64,000 bases of DNA, from assembly GCA_017458225.1 (NCBI GenBank), contig JAFTFX010000022.1, positions 62,001 to 126,000 on the forward strand. Reading direction: 5' to 3'. Positions 35,840 through 44,654 of the stretch are shown piece by piece. Source of the stretch: Prevotella sp. GTDB taxonomy: Bacteria; Bacteroidota; Bacteroidia; Bacteroidales; Bacteroidaceae. Position numbers and translations under genes: made by a program. Under the pieces are notes generated by a model. The model did not search any database, was not told the origin of the DNA, and saw only the letters and a list, made by a program, of their open reading frames with translations. How positions within the stretch are numbered: position 1 is the stretch's first letter; the number at the start of each line of letters is the position of its first letter.

Positions 35840-36604
35840 ATGGGAAAAATTATTGCATTAGCCAACCAAAAAGGTGGTGTGGGAAAGACGACAACCACCA
35901 TTAATCTTGCCGCTTCGCTTGCCACACTGGAGAAGACTGTGCTGGTGGTCGATGCCGATCCTCAGGCCAACGCTTCCAGCGGTTTGGGTGTGGATATCAA
36001 GGAAGTGGATTGCTCTATCTATGAATGTATTATCGACAAGGCCGATGTGCGCGATGCCATCTATACCACCGATATCGACGGGCTTGACATCATCCCCAGC
36101 CATATAGACTTGGTGGGTGCCGAGATAGAAATGCTGAATTTGGAGAACCGCGAGAAAATCATTAAGCAGCTGCTTGACCCACTGCGTAGCGAATACGACT
36201 ATATACTGATTGACTGCTCGCCTTCGCTGGGACTGATTACAGTTAACGCGCTGACAGCTGCCGACTCGGTCATCATTCCTGTGCAGTGTGAGTATTTTGC
36301 GCTTGAAGGCATCTCGAAACTGCTGAATACCATTAAAATCATCAAGTCGAAACTGAACCCGAGGCTTGAGATAGAGGGTTTCCTGCTGACTATGTACGAT
36401 TCGCGCCTGCGTCTGGCCAACCAGATTTATGACGAGGTGAAGCGCCACTTCCAGGAACTGGTGTTCAAGACCGTCATTCAGCGCAACGTGAAACTTTCTG
36501 AGAGCCCCTCACACGGTCTGCCCGTCATTCTCTACGATGCCGATTCGACAGGCTCGAAGAATCATCTGGCTTTGGCCAAAGAAATCATAAATAAGAATAA
36601 GTAA
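35840..36604 (+). CDS. parA: Chromosome-partitioning ATPase
   Basis: 254 residues from ATG 35840 (MGKIIALANQKGG); the upstream in-frame TTG at 35798 precedes the -7 box. Deviant Walker A KGGVGKTT, VDADPQANAS (Walker A'), IDCSPSLG (Walker B). ParA forms ATP-dependent dimers on DNA and segregates ParB-parS complexes. Start of the conserved Bacteroidales run parA-parB-DUF5683-lytic transglycosylase-relA. Its stop overlaps the parB ATG by one base. Confidence 0.97.
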   Translation: MGKIIALANQKGGVGKTTTTINLAASLATLEKTVLVVDADPQANASSGLGVDIKEVDCSIYECIIDKADVRDAIYTTDIDGLDIIPSHIDLVGAEIEMLNLENREKIIKQLLDPLRSEYDYILIDCSPSLGLITVNALTAADSVIIPVQCEYFALEGISKLLNTIKIIKSKLNPRLEIEGFLLTMYDSRLRLANQIYDEVKRHFQELVFKTVIQRNVKLSESPSHGLPVILYDADSTGSKNHLALAKEIINKNK

Positions 36605-37533
36605 TGGCTGTACACAAGAAATACACGAAGACCTCGGCTGTGCTGGGCCGTGGCCTTGACGATATAGGCAACGGCCGTGGGCTGGACGCACTCATAGATA
36701 CCAGCGATGTGAAGACGCAGGGCTCGTCGAACCTGAACGAGATACCCATTGAGCAGATAGAACCCAATCCTGATCAGCCTCGCCGCGAGTTTGACCCTAC
36801 GGCTCTGCAGGAACTGGCCGCCAGCATACAGAACATGGGCATCATCGCCCCCATTACCCTGCGGCAGGTGGCCACCGACCGCTATCAGATTATAGCAGGT
36901 GAACGCCGTTGGCGAGCCTCGCAGATGGCTGGCCTGACAACGATTCCCGCCTATATCCGCACCGTGGAAGACGAGAACGTGATGGAGTTGGCACTGGTGG
37001 AGAATATCCAGCGCGAAGACCTGAACGCCATTGAGATTGCACTGGCCTACGAACATCTAGCCGAGACAACTGGCATGACGCAGGAGAAAATATCAGAGCG
37101 CGTGGGTAAAAGCCGAACGGCCGTTACTAATTACATGCGTCTGCTGAAATTACCTGCACAGATTCAGATGGCCTTGAAGAATCACGAAATTGACATGGGA
37201 CATGCCCGCGCGCTGCTCTCTGTCGACTCGCCCTCCATGCAGCTGAAGCTGTTCAAGGAGGTACAGAAGAATCAGTATTCCGTGCGCAAGGTGGAAGAGA
37301 TGGTTCAGATGCTGAAGAACGGTGAGGACGTGCAGAGCGTCAATAAGAAAATTGCGTCGAAGACACCGTTGCCAGCTGAGTTCAATGTACTGAAAAAGCG
37401 GCTCTCCGACCTGTTCCAGGCCAAGGTGCAGATGACCTGCTCGCCCACAGGAAAAGGTAAGATTAGTATTCCCTTTGCCAACGACGAGGAACTGGAGCGC
37501 ATCATGAACGTGATAGACCGACTGAGAAATTGA
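36604..37533 (+). CDS. parB: Chromosome-partitioning CTPase/DNA-binding protein
   Basis: 309 residues. N-terminal ParB/Srx domain with PNPDQPRREFD and the arginine patch GERRWRAS (about 101-108); central HTH (KISERVGKSRTAVTNYMRLL) for parS; C-terminal dimerisation domain. It loads at parS and slides as a CTP clamp. I saw no TGTTTCACGTGAAACA-like parS site in the window, so the site is presumably elsewhere. Overlaps the next gene by 4 nt. Confidence 0.97.
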   Translation: MAVHKKYTKTSAVLGRGLDDIGNGRGLDALIDTSDVKTQGSSNLNEIPIEQIEPNPDQPRREFDPTALQELAASIQNMGIIAPITLRQVATDRYQIIAGERRWRASQMAGLTTIPAYIRTVEDENVMELALVENIQREDLNAIEIALAYEHLAETTGMTQEKISERVGKSRTAVTNYMRLLKLPAQIQMALKNHEIDMGHARALLSVDSPSMQLKLFKEVQKNQYSVRKVEEMVQMLKNGEDVQSVNKKIASKTPLPAEFNVLKKRLSDLFQAKVQMTCSPTGKGKISIPFANDEELERIMNVIDRLRN

Positions 37534-38303
37534 GACAACACCTTATTTATATTTATACGCGCGTGAGACTGACAGCCGCTGTTCTGTTCTTAATGGCAAG
37601 CAGCGTGGTTAAGGCTCAGACAGTAGCTGCCGACTCGGTTGTTGCTGCTGTCGACTCGTTGTATGAACAAATGGCCGTCGACTCGCTATCGGAAAAAATG
37701 ATTGTTGACTCAGTCGTCGCCACTGCCGACTCGTCGGTCTCGCTGATGGTTGCCTCAAAGCCTCTTAAGAAGATGCGCGAGCAGCGCGACTGGAGTACCT
37801 GGCGGCCCGATCCGCAGCGGGCACTGTGGCTGGCACTGGTCTTCCCCGGGGGCGGACAAATTTATAATCGCAAATACTGGAAGCTGCCGTTAGTCTATGG
37901 AGGCTTCATCGGATGCGTTTACGCCATGTCGTGGAACAGTATGATGTACAAGGACTATCAGCAGGCCTATCTGGACATCATGGATGACGACCCGAACACG
38001 GCCAGCTATAACAAGTTCCTGCATCTGGGCCGGCAGATTGACTCGTCGAACATGGAGCACTACAAGCAGATTTTCAAAAGCCGTAAAGACATGTACCGAC
38101 GTTGGCGCGACCTGAGTTTTTTCGCTATGGTGGGTGTCTACGCACTGTCGGTCATCGATGCCTACGTTGATGCAGAACTGTCGGAATTCGATATCTCGAA
38201 GGAACTGTCGATGAAGGTGCGACCGGCTGTCATCAGTAATGGACAGTCGCAGAATCCCCTCTATGCCGCGTCGTTAGGTGTGAACTGCAGCTTGAATTTT
38301 TAA
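37530..38303 (+). CDS. DUF5683 membrane protein
   Basis: 257 residues: signal peptide ending VVKAQ, a degenerate linker rich in VDS repeats (about 34-70), then the DUF5683 core with PDPQRALWLALVFPGGGQIYNRKYWKLPLVYGG and two further hydrophobic helices. Always near parAB in Bacteroidales, function unknown; probably an envelope protein. Overlaps parB by 4 nt. Confidence 0.85.
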   Translation: MRQHLIYIYTRVRLTAAVLFLMASSVVKAQTVAADSVVAAVDSLYEQMAVDSLSEKMIVDSVVATADSSVSLMVASKPLKKMREQRDWSTWRPDPQRALWLALVFPGGGQIYNRKYWKLPLVYGGFIGCVYAMSWNSMMYKDYQQAYLDIMDDDPNTASYNKFLHLGRQIDSSNMEHYKQIFKSRKDMYRRWRDLSFFAMVGVYALSVIDAYVDAELSEFDISKELSMKVRPAVISNGQSQNPLYAASLGVNCSLNF

Positions 38304-38320
38304 AACTGAACGAAACGAAA

Positions 38321-39619
38321 ATGACCTACAAACGACTGATAATAGCCGCCATGCTGCTGACTGGAGTCTGCTCGATGCAGGCCCAAATCAGTGTTGATGA
38401 CGATGAAGTGGTGATCAGCAACTCACAGGGTGACGAGGAAGAAATAGAATTCCCCGAAGCCATGAATGAGGATGTTGACAGCCTGTTGAAACTCTATCAT
38501 GCCAAGACCTATCTGATCGCTAACGACGACTGTGAGATGTCGGGTGTGAATCCTGTCTATAGCCGCGAAGTCTATATCGACCGGTTAAAGCGTATGCCCA
38601 CCGTGATGGAGATGGCCTACAACGATGTGGTGCAGACTTTCATTGACCGCTATACGGGGCGTCTGCGCCGTACGGTCAGCCTGATGCTTGGGGCTGCCAA
38701 TTTCTACATGCCAATCTTCGAAGAGGCCCTTGAAGTCTATCAAGTGCCTTTGGAACTGAAATACCTGCCCATCATAGAGTCAGCATTGAATCCCAATGCC
38801 GTGTCGCGTGTGGGAGCCACGGGTCTGTGGCAGTTCATGTTGTCCACGGGGCGCGACTATGGGCTGGAAGTGAACTCGCTGGTCGACGAGCGTCGCGATG
38901 TGCTTCGCTCATCGTATGCTGCCGCCCACTACCTGAGCGACCTCTATAAGATTTTCGGCGACTGGAATCTGGTGATTGCCGCCTATAACTGTGGCCCGGC
39001 AAACATCAACAAAGCCATCCACCGTGCTGGTGGTGAGAAGGACTACTGGAAAATCTATCCCTATCTGCCCAAGGAAACACGTGGTTATGTGCCGGCTTTC
39101 ATCGCTGCCAACTATGTGATGACTTACTACTGCGAACACAATATCTGTCCGATGCGGTGCGAACTGCCTTTGAAAACCGATACGGTGATGGTGAACCGCA
39201 ATGTGAATCTTGGTCAGATAGCCGCTGTTTTAAATCTGGACGTTGACATGCTGCGCGACTTGAATCCCAGCTATCGGCGCAGTGTGGTGCCAGGCGATAC
39301 CAAGCCCTTGCCCATTCGTATGCATCCTGATGATATTGTGCGCTTCATTGATCAGCAAGACTCTATCTATAATTATAATACAGCCACAATGCTGCCCAAG
39401 CGCGATGTGGTGCCGGTCGAAGTGCCCATTGCCTCGTCGCGCAACTCCAAGGCGCGCAGCAGGAGCAAGTCGCGTGGTGCCAGTTCGGTTACTGTTCGCC
39501 GCGGCGACACCCTTGGTGCCATAGCTAAGCGCAACGGTACGACGGTTGCCAAGATACGCCAGTTGAACGGCATCAAAGGCAATAATATCCAGGCAGGAAA
39601 GAAACTGAGAGTGAAATAG
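38321..39619 (+). CDS. Membrane-bound lytic murein transglycosylase with LysM, MltD-like
   Basis: 432 residues: signal peptide (ending SMQAQ), SLT domain with catalytic Glu in LPIIESALNP (about residue 150) and GATGLWQFM, AAYNCGPANINKAI, and a C-terminal LysM repeat (VRRGDTLGAIAKRNGTTVAK, about 385-430). It cleaves glycan strands of peptidoglycan to form 1,6-anhydro-MurNAc ends. A basic Ser/Arg/Lys linker joins the domains. Fourth gene of the parA operon. Confidence 0.93.
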   Translation: MTYKRLIIAAMLLTGVCSMQAQISVDDDEVVISNSQGDEEEIEFPEAMNEDVDSLLKLYHAKTYLIANDDCEMSGVNPVYSREVYIDRLKRMPTVMEMAYNDVVQTFIDRYTGRLRRTVSLMLGAANFYMPIFEEALEVYQVPLELKYLPIIESALNPNAVSRVGATGLWQFMLSTGRDYGLEVNSLVDERRDVLRSSYAAAHYLSDLYKIFGDWNLVIAAYNCGPANINKAIHRAGGEKDYWKIYPYLPKETRGYVPAFIAANYVMTYYCEHNICPMRCELPLKTDTVMVNRNVNLGQIAAVLNLDVDMLRDLNPSYRRSVVPGDTKPLPIRMHPDDIVRFIDQQDSIYNYNTATMLPKRDVVPVEVPIASSRNSKARSRSKSRGASSVTVRRGDTLGAIAKRNGTTVAKIRQLNGIKGNNIQAGKKLRVK

Positions 39620-39656
39620 CAGAACAGGTCCACCCCAACAAAAATCCTTTACGACT

Positions 39657-41912
39657 ATGGACGAAGAGCAGAAACAGCGGGAAGCAGCCGACGAGAAAAT
39701 GATCAACGATGCGTTTCAGGAATTGTTGAATAACTACTTGAACTCGCGTCACAGAAAGAAGACCGACTTGATTACGAAAGCCTTCAACTTTGCCAAGCAG
39801 GCGCATAAAGGCGTTCGCCGTCTGTCGGGCGAACCCTATATCATGCATCCTATCTCCGTGGCACAGATTGTATGTTCGGAGATCGGGCTCGGCTCGACCA
39901 GCATCTGCTCGGCACTGCTCCACGACGTGGTGGAGGACACGGAATATACCGTCGAGGATATCGAGAATATCTTCGGGCCGAAAATAGCGCAGATTGTGGA
40001 CGGACTGACCAAGATTAGCGGCGGCATCTTTGGTGAGCAGGCATCGGCACAGGCCGAGAACTTCAAGAAACTGCTGCTGACGATGAGCGAGGACATCCGT
40101 GTCATCCTCATCAAGATTGCCGACCGTTTGCATAATATGCGCACACTCGACTCCCAGCCGGCCAATAAACAGTACAAGATAGCTGGTGAAACGCTCTATC
40201 TCTATGCTCCGCTGGCTCACCGCTTGGGACTGAATAAGATCAAGTCGGAACTGGAAAACCTTAGTTTCCGTTTTGAGCATCCTGAGGAGTATGCTGATAT
40301 CGAACGCAAACTGGAGGCTACTCGCGTTTCGCGCCATCAGTCGTTCGACCAGTTCACGGCCCCCATCGAAGAAATGCTGAAGCGCATGGGGCTGCACTAT
40401 GAGATTCGTGAGCGTGTGAAGACCCCTTACTCCATTTGGACGAAGATGCAGAACAAACACGTGTCGTTCGATGAAATCTACGATATTCTGGCTGTCCGCA
40501 TCATCTTTACGCCTTCCAGCCGCGAGATGGAGGCCAAGGAGTGCTTCAATATCTACGTGGAGTTGAGCCAGCTTTACAGGAGCCATCCTGATCGCCTGCG
40601 TGACTGGGTGAACCACCCGAAGTCGAATGGCTACCAGGCACTCCATGTAACCCTTATGTCAAAAGAGGGACATTGGATTGAGGTACAGATACGCTCCGAC
40701 CGCATGGACGAGATAGCCGAGCAGGGACTGGCTGCCCACTGGAAATACAAAGAGGGCGGCGAGTACACCGAGGATGAGAACGAACTGAACGAATGGCTGC
40801 ACACCATCAAGGAAATTCTGGACGATCCGCAGCCCGACGCAATGGACTTCCTCGATGCCATTAAGCTGAACCTCTTCGCCAGCGAGATATTCATTTTTAC
40901 GCCGAAGGGAGAAATCAAGACAATGCCAGCCGGCTGTACGGCGCTCGATTTCGCTTTCTCCATCCATACATTCTTGGGCAGTCATTGCATCGGGGCCAAG
41001 GTCAACCATAAGCTGGTGCCGCTGAGCCATAAGCTGCAGAGCGGCGATCAGGTGGAAATTCTCACTTCGAAGTCGCAGCACGTGTCGCCCTCTTGGATAG
41101 GCTTCGTTTCAACAGCCAAGGCCAAGGCGAAAATACAGGCAATTCTGCGCCACGATAACCGCGAAGTGCTGAAGCAGGGTGAGACTATGCTTCAGGAGTG
41201 GATGCGACAGAACGGACTGGAATCATCGCTGACCCTGACCGACCAGTTGGTGGCTTTCCACGACATGCAGCGTAGGGAAGAGTTCTACAAGGCGCTGGGC
41301 GAAAAGACCATCCTGCTGGGCGAGAAAGACCTGGAGGAACTGAAAGGCACCAGCAAGAAGCAGACCAGCAGCGGCGGCTGGCGCAAATACGTGCCTTTTG
41401 TGAAGGCCAAGAAAGAGGAAGAACAGCAGCCCGAGTTGTTCGTGGTGCCCGAGAAGTTCAACCGCAAGAAGCCCATCTATATTACTGACGATAATCTCAC
41501 GCAGTATAAGTTCCCCTCTTGTTGTCATCCCATTCCGGGCGATGACGTGCTGGGATATATCGACAACAAGAACCAGATAGAGATTCACAAGCGTGCCTGT
41601 CCGGTGGCCAACCGACTGAAGACCAGCTACGGCAACCGCATCCTTGATGCCAAGTGGGACATGCACAAGAAACTCTTCTTCGATGCCACCATCCGTTTGG
41701 GCGGTATCGACCGTCGCGGTCTGGTGCATGAGGTGACCAGCATCATCTCTCAACAATTGTCTGTCGATATCCGTCGTTTGACGTTTACAACCGAGGATGG
41801 TGTTTTTGACGGGACCATTGACTTGCGCGTTCATGACCGTGAGGATGTAAAATCAATTATGGACAGTTTGAAACACGTGAGTGATTTGAAGGAGATTTCA
41901 CAAATATTATAA
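39657..41912 (+). CDS. relA: Bifunctional (p)ppGpp synthetase/hydrolase, RelA/SpoT family
   Basis: 751 residues with the full long-RSH order: HD hydrolase (HDVVEDT near 85, IADRLHNMRTL), synthetase (YDILAVRIIF, HPKSNGYQALH), TGS (about 410-470), helical/zinc-finger-like part with a CCHP motif (FPSCCHPIPGD) and a C-terminal ACT domain. The intact HD motif indicates (p)ppGpp hydrolysis as well as synthesis. Controls the stringent response. It follows the lytic transglycosylase by 37 nt. Confidence 0.95.
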   Translation: MDEEQKQREAADEKMINDAFQELLNNYLNSRHRKKTDLITKAFNFAKQAHKGVRRLSGEPYIMHPISVAQIVCSEIGLGSTSICSALLHDVVEDTEYTVEDIENIFGPKIAQIVDGLTKISGGIFGEQASAQAENFKKLLLTMSEDIRVILIKIADRLHNMRTLDSQPANKQYKIAGETLYLYAPLAHRLGLNKIKSELENLSFRFEHPEEYADIERKLEATRVSRHQSFDQFTAPIEEMLKRMGLHYEIRERVKTPYSIWTKMQNKHVSFDEIYDILAVRIIFTPSSREMEAKECFNIYVELSQLYRSHPDRLRDWVNHPKSNGYQALHVTLMSKEGHWIEVQIRSDRMDEIAEQGLAAHWKYKEGGEYTEDENELNEWLHTIKEILDDPQPDAMDFLDAIKLNLFASEIFIFTPKGEIKTMPAGCTALDFAFSIHTFLGSHCIGAKVNHKLVPLSHKLQSGDQVEILTSKSQHVSPSWIGFVSTAKAKAKIQAILRHDNREVLKQGETMLQEWMRQNGLESSLTLTDQLVAFHDMQRREEFYKALGEKTILLGEKDLEELKGTSKKQTSSGGWRKYVPFVKAKKEEEQQPELFVVPEKFNRKKPIYITDDNLTQYKFPSCCHPIPGDDVLGYIDNKNQIEIHKRACPVANRLKTSYGNRILDAKWDMHKKLFFDATIRLGGIDRRGLVHEVTSIISQQLSVDIRRLTFTTEDGVFDGTIDLRVHDREDVKSIMDSLKHVSDLKEISQIL

Positions 41913-41913
41913 T

Positions 41914-42933
41914 ATGAAATACAATATATTCCTGACCTTGTTATTGTTGTGCTGCAGCCATTTTGTTCATGCTGCCAGCAAGTACGACAATCCTGATACC
42001 ATCGTGGTGGCGCGCGACGGTACGGGCGAATTTCGTACCGTTACCCAGGCCATCGAGGTGTGTCGTGCCTTCATGGATTATCATAAGGTGATCTATGTGA
42101 AGAAAGGCACGTACAAGGAGAAGGTCATCATGCCACAGTGGCTGCAGAATGTTGAGATATGTGGTGAGGACTGCGACGAGACCATCATTACCTACGACGA
42201 CCATGCGAACCTCAGCATGGATGGCTACTACTGGTCGGCCCAGCTGAAAGAGCAGCTGCTGGCCATGGGCAACCGTCCGATACTGGGCACGTTCCGTTCG
42301 TTCACGGTGCGTGTCGATGCCAACGATGTCACGTTCAAGAATATCACTATCGAGAACAATGCCGCCCGACTGGGACAAGCAGTGGCTGTACATACGCAAG
42401 GTGACCGCATCGTGTTTGTGAACTGTCGTCTGCTGGGCAATCAGGATACCGTCTATACCGGCATGCCAAACACCCGTGTGTTCTTTGACCACTGTTATAT
42501 AGAAGGTACTACCGATTTTATCTTTGGCGCCGCTACGGTTTGGTTCGAGCAGTGCACCATTCACTGCAAGCTGAACAGCTTTATCACAGCTGCCTCCACA
42601 CCGCAGGAGGCTGAGTTCGGCTACGTGTTCAACCAGTGCACGATTACGGCGGCTGAAAATGTCACCAAGCTCTATCTGGGTCGTCCCTGGCGCGACTATG
42701 GCTACACGCTGTTCATGCATTGCACGCTGCCTAAGCAGATACGTCCTGAAGGATGGCACAACTGGGAGAAACATCGTGAGCAGACTGCACGCTATATGGA
42801 GTTCGAGAACACTGGCGAAGGTGCCGATACCAGCCAGCGTGTCGCCTGGAGCCGTCAGCTTTCTAAGAAGGAGGCTAAGACCATTACCCGTGAGCGTGTC
42901 TTCCAGCGTACCGATGGATGGAATCCTCGTTGA
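41914..42933 (+). CDS. Secreted pectinesterase (CE8)
   Basis: 339 residues, signal peptide ending HAASK. Right-handed beta-helix with the CE8 set: GQAVAVHTQGDR, GNQDTVYTG (catalytic Asp), DFIFGAATVWFEQC (nucleophile Asp) and LGRPWRDYG (Arg binding the carboxylate). It de-esterifies homogalacturonan, making it open to lyases and polygalacturonases. It begins 1 nt after the relA stop with no promoter box, so it appears to be transcribed from the parA-relA operon, an unusual place for a pectin enzyme. Confidence 0.92.
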   Translation: MKYNIFLTLLLLCCSHFVHAASKYDNPDTIVVARDGTGEFRTVTQAIEVCRAFMDYHKVIYVKKGTYKEKVIMPQWLQNVEICGEDCDETIITYDDHANLSMDGYYWSAQLKEQLLAMGNRPILGTFRSFTVRVDANDVTFKNITIENNAARLGQAVAVHTQGDRIVFVNCRLLGNQDTVYTGMPNTRVFFDHCYIEGTTDFIFGAATVWFEQCTIHCKLNSFITAASTPQEAEFGYVFNQCTITAAENVTKLYLGRPWRDYGYTLFMHCTLPKQIRPEGWHNWEKHREQTARYMEFENTGEGADTSQRVAWSRQLSKKEAKTITRERVFQRTDGWNPR

Positions 42934-42936
42934 TAA

Positions 42937-42973
42937 ATTATGGCCATTTTTTTTTGAATTATGGCCATAATTG
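42937..42973. terminator. Convergent terminator with ATTATGGCCAT repeats
   Basis: AATTATGGCCAT (42937-42948), T-run, then the palindrome AATTATGGCCATAATT (42958-42973). It separates the pectinesterase from the convergent hydrolase. Confidence 0.7.
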
Positions 42974-42980
42974 ATTTTGG

Positions 42981-44156
42981 CTACAGGTTCTTTTTGAAGA
43001 ACTCTAATACGCGCTGTTGTGCCTTTAGCGGACAACTATGTGGCATGTCCCATAGTTCTGTCTCCAGATTCTCGTCGGCTCCCTGGCTTTTCCAAACCTC
43101 GTGCATGATGTTGAACGCCTTCTCTGCACCGGCTTTGGGGAAGAGCTTGTCCTGACTGCCGTTGATGAAGAGCATGGGTTTCGGACAGGCCATCGAGGCT
43201 ATGTGTGGATAGTCGAGCCAGCGGCGCAGGCCTGGCAGGCAGTTGGCAAAGCCGCCGTTCTCCGTCCGCTTGTATTTCAGCGACATCTGTTCGTCGGTGG
43301 TCACCATCCAGCAGATGGCAGCTCCGGCCTTAATGCGGTCACTCAAGGCTGCCAGCATCCATGCCCGATAGGCTCCCATTGAACATCCCATGCATCCGAT
43401 GCGGCTGGCATCTACTTGGGGCAGGGTGGCCAGAAACTCCGTGCCGCTGAGGTCGTCGTAGGTCATGTAGGCACTCAGGTCGATGCCATACATCATCATG
43501 TTGCCGGCTATCATGTCATAGCGGTCGCGCCGAGGACCTTCCTGCTGGCCGCGTTCGCCCCACATGGGGGCATCGGCCGAGAAGACCACAAAGCCCTGAC
43601 GTGCCAGGTCGTCACCCACGAAGTGGCCTTCGTAGAGCGTTGCTGCCCACGCTTCGGCATCGACCTTCACCAGCGAGTCTTCGCAGGCCAAGGGCCGGAT
43701 CATTTTCTCCTTGCCGATGAACAGGTGGGCACCATGATCATGTAGCACGTTCACGGCAGGGAAGGGGCCCTCGCCGTCGGGTATCAGCACATAGGCAGGC
43801 ACCGTGTAGTAGCGCGACAGACGCACTTCCAACTTCAGTGCCCTGTAGCCCTCGCGTTGTTCCTCAAGTAGGGTAGTATAGACAAACTTCCCTTTCTCCT
43901 CTTTTCCCTCGCCACTCTCCTCTAAGCGAGGTGGTGGCATCAACATGCAGTCGAACACCTTCTGTCGGGCGGCTTGTCGCCACTCATCGAAGTCGCTAAT
44001 GCTGCTATTGCCCCATGCTAAAGGGTAGGTGAGGTCCTTTAATAGCGAGTCGGCATAGACGGGAAGATTGCGCGTGAACTCATATTTGTCGCGCTTCTGA
44101 GCAACTGCACAGAAACTGAATGCCAACAGCGCGATGCCAACAGCTAACAGTCTCAT
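42981..44156 (-). CDS. Secreted alpha/beta hydrolase, possible carbohydrate esterase
   Basis: 391 residues, signal peptide ending CAVAQ. Alpha/beta-hydrolase triad candidates: Ser in MGCSMGAYRAW, Asp in INGSQDKLFP, His in MPHSCPL. The scaffold resembles dienelactone hydrolase/acetylxylan esterase-like proteins (Abhydrolase). Closeness to the pectinesterase suggests deacylation of plant polysaccharide, but no motif proves this. The start overlaps the MerR gene stop by 4 nt, so both form one unit. Confidence 0.82.
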   Translation of the reverse strand: MRLLAVGIALLAFSFCAVAQKRDKYEFTRNLPVYADSLLKDLTYPLAWGNSSISDFDEWRQAARQKVFDCMLMPPPRLEESGEGKEEKGKFVYTTLLEEQREGYRALKLEVRLSRYYTVPAYVLIPDGEGPFPAVNVLHDHGAHLFIGKEKMIRPLACEDSLVKVDAEAWAATLYEGHFVGDDLARQGFVVFSADAPMWGERGQQEGPRRDRYDMIAGNMMMYGIDLSAYMTYDDLSGTEFLATLPQVDASRIGCMGCSMGAYRAWMLAALSDRIKAGAAICWMVTTDEQMSLKYKRTENGGFANCLPGLRRWLDYPHIASMACPKPMLFINGSQDKLFPKAGAEKAFNIMHEVWKSQGADENLETELWDMPHSCPLKAQQRVLEFFKKNL

Positions 44157-44503
44157 TGTATATAGTCTAACTGCTTCTTGAGTGCCTGCAGGTCGTCGCG
44201 CACACCAATCAGCCGCGTCAGCACGTCGGCCCGGCGGTCGGCACCATCGCGGTTGGCATTGATCATTTTCTTGGCGGCAGCCAGCTTAAAGCCGCGCACT
44301 TTCACCAAGTTGTGAATCAGTTTGATCTGCTCAATGTCTTTCTCCGTATATTGGCGTACCTTGCTGGGGCCGGCAGTCTTAGGCTTCAGGTAGGGAAACT
44401 CGGTTTCCCAGTAGCGAAGCGTACTTTCGTTCAGGTCAAACATCTCAGCCACCTCCTTGATGGAGTAGTAGAGTTTCAAGTTCTTGTTCAGATTCAGTGC
44501 CAT
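44153..44503 (-). CDS. MerR-family transcriptional regulator
   Basis: 116 residues from ATG 44503 (MALNLNKNLKLYYSI); the earlier in-frame ATG at 44524 lies in the -7 box. Winged HTH: YYSIKEVAEMFDLNESTLRYWE, then PKTAGPSKVRQYTEKDIEQI. No cysteine-rich metal site at the short C-terminus, so it is not a metal sensor; coiled helix ends KKQLDYIQ. A very similar small MerR protein is common across Bacteroidetes. It leads the unit with the secreted hydrolase. Confidence 0.9.
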   Translation of the reverse strand: MALNLNKNLKLYYSIKEVAEMFDLNESTLRYWETEFPYLKPKTAGPSKVRQYTEKDIEQIKLIHNLVKVRGFKLAAAKKMINANRDGADRRADVLTRLIGVRDDLQALKKQLDYIQ

Positions 44504-44521
44504 ATCCGTATTGTTTGATGG

Positions 44522-44529
44522 CAAAATTA
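44522..44529 (-). promoter_or_regulatory. -7 box of the merR unit
   Basis: TAATTTTG on the minus strand, 18 nt from the chosen ATG. Confidence 0.6.
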
Positions 44530-44615
44530 CGAAAAAAAAGCTAATCCAATAGTTATTGACTGTTAATTTAATGTTAAATTCGCAAAGTACTCATTGTCGT
44601 ATGCTGGATAATACA

Positions 44616-44623
44616 TATCTTTG
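44616..44623 (+). promoter_or_regulatory. -7 box of the SPFH unit
   Basis: TATCTTTG, 31 nt before ATG 44655. The rest of the 44530-44615 gap shows nothing else. Confidence 0.65.
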
Positions 44624-44654
44624 CGATATCAAAATGATATTATTTTATTTTTAA

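Noticed and set aside
35840-37533. parS site near parAB
   Set aside because: No TGTTTCACGTGAAACA-like sequence found by eye; a pattern search of the genome would settle it.
41870-41890. GAAACACGTGAG as parS
   Set aside because: It lies in the relA coding end and matches only the CACGTG core, not the flanking palindrome.
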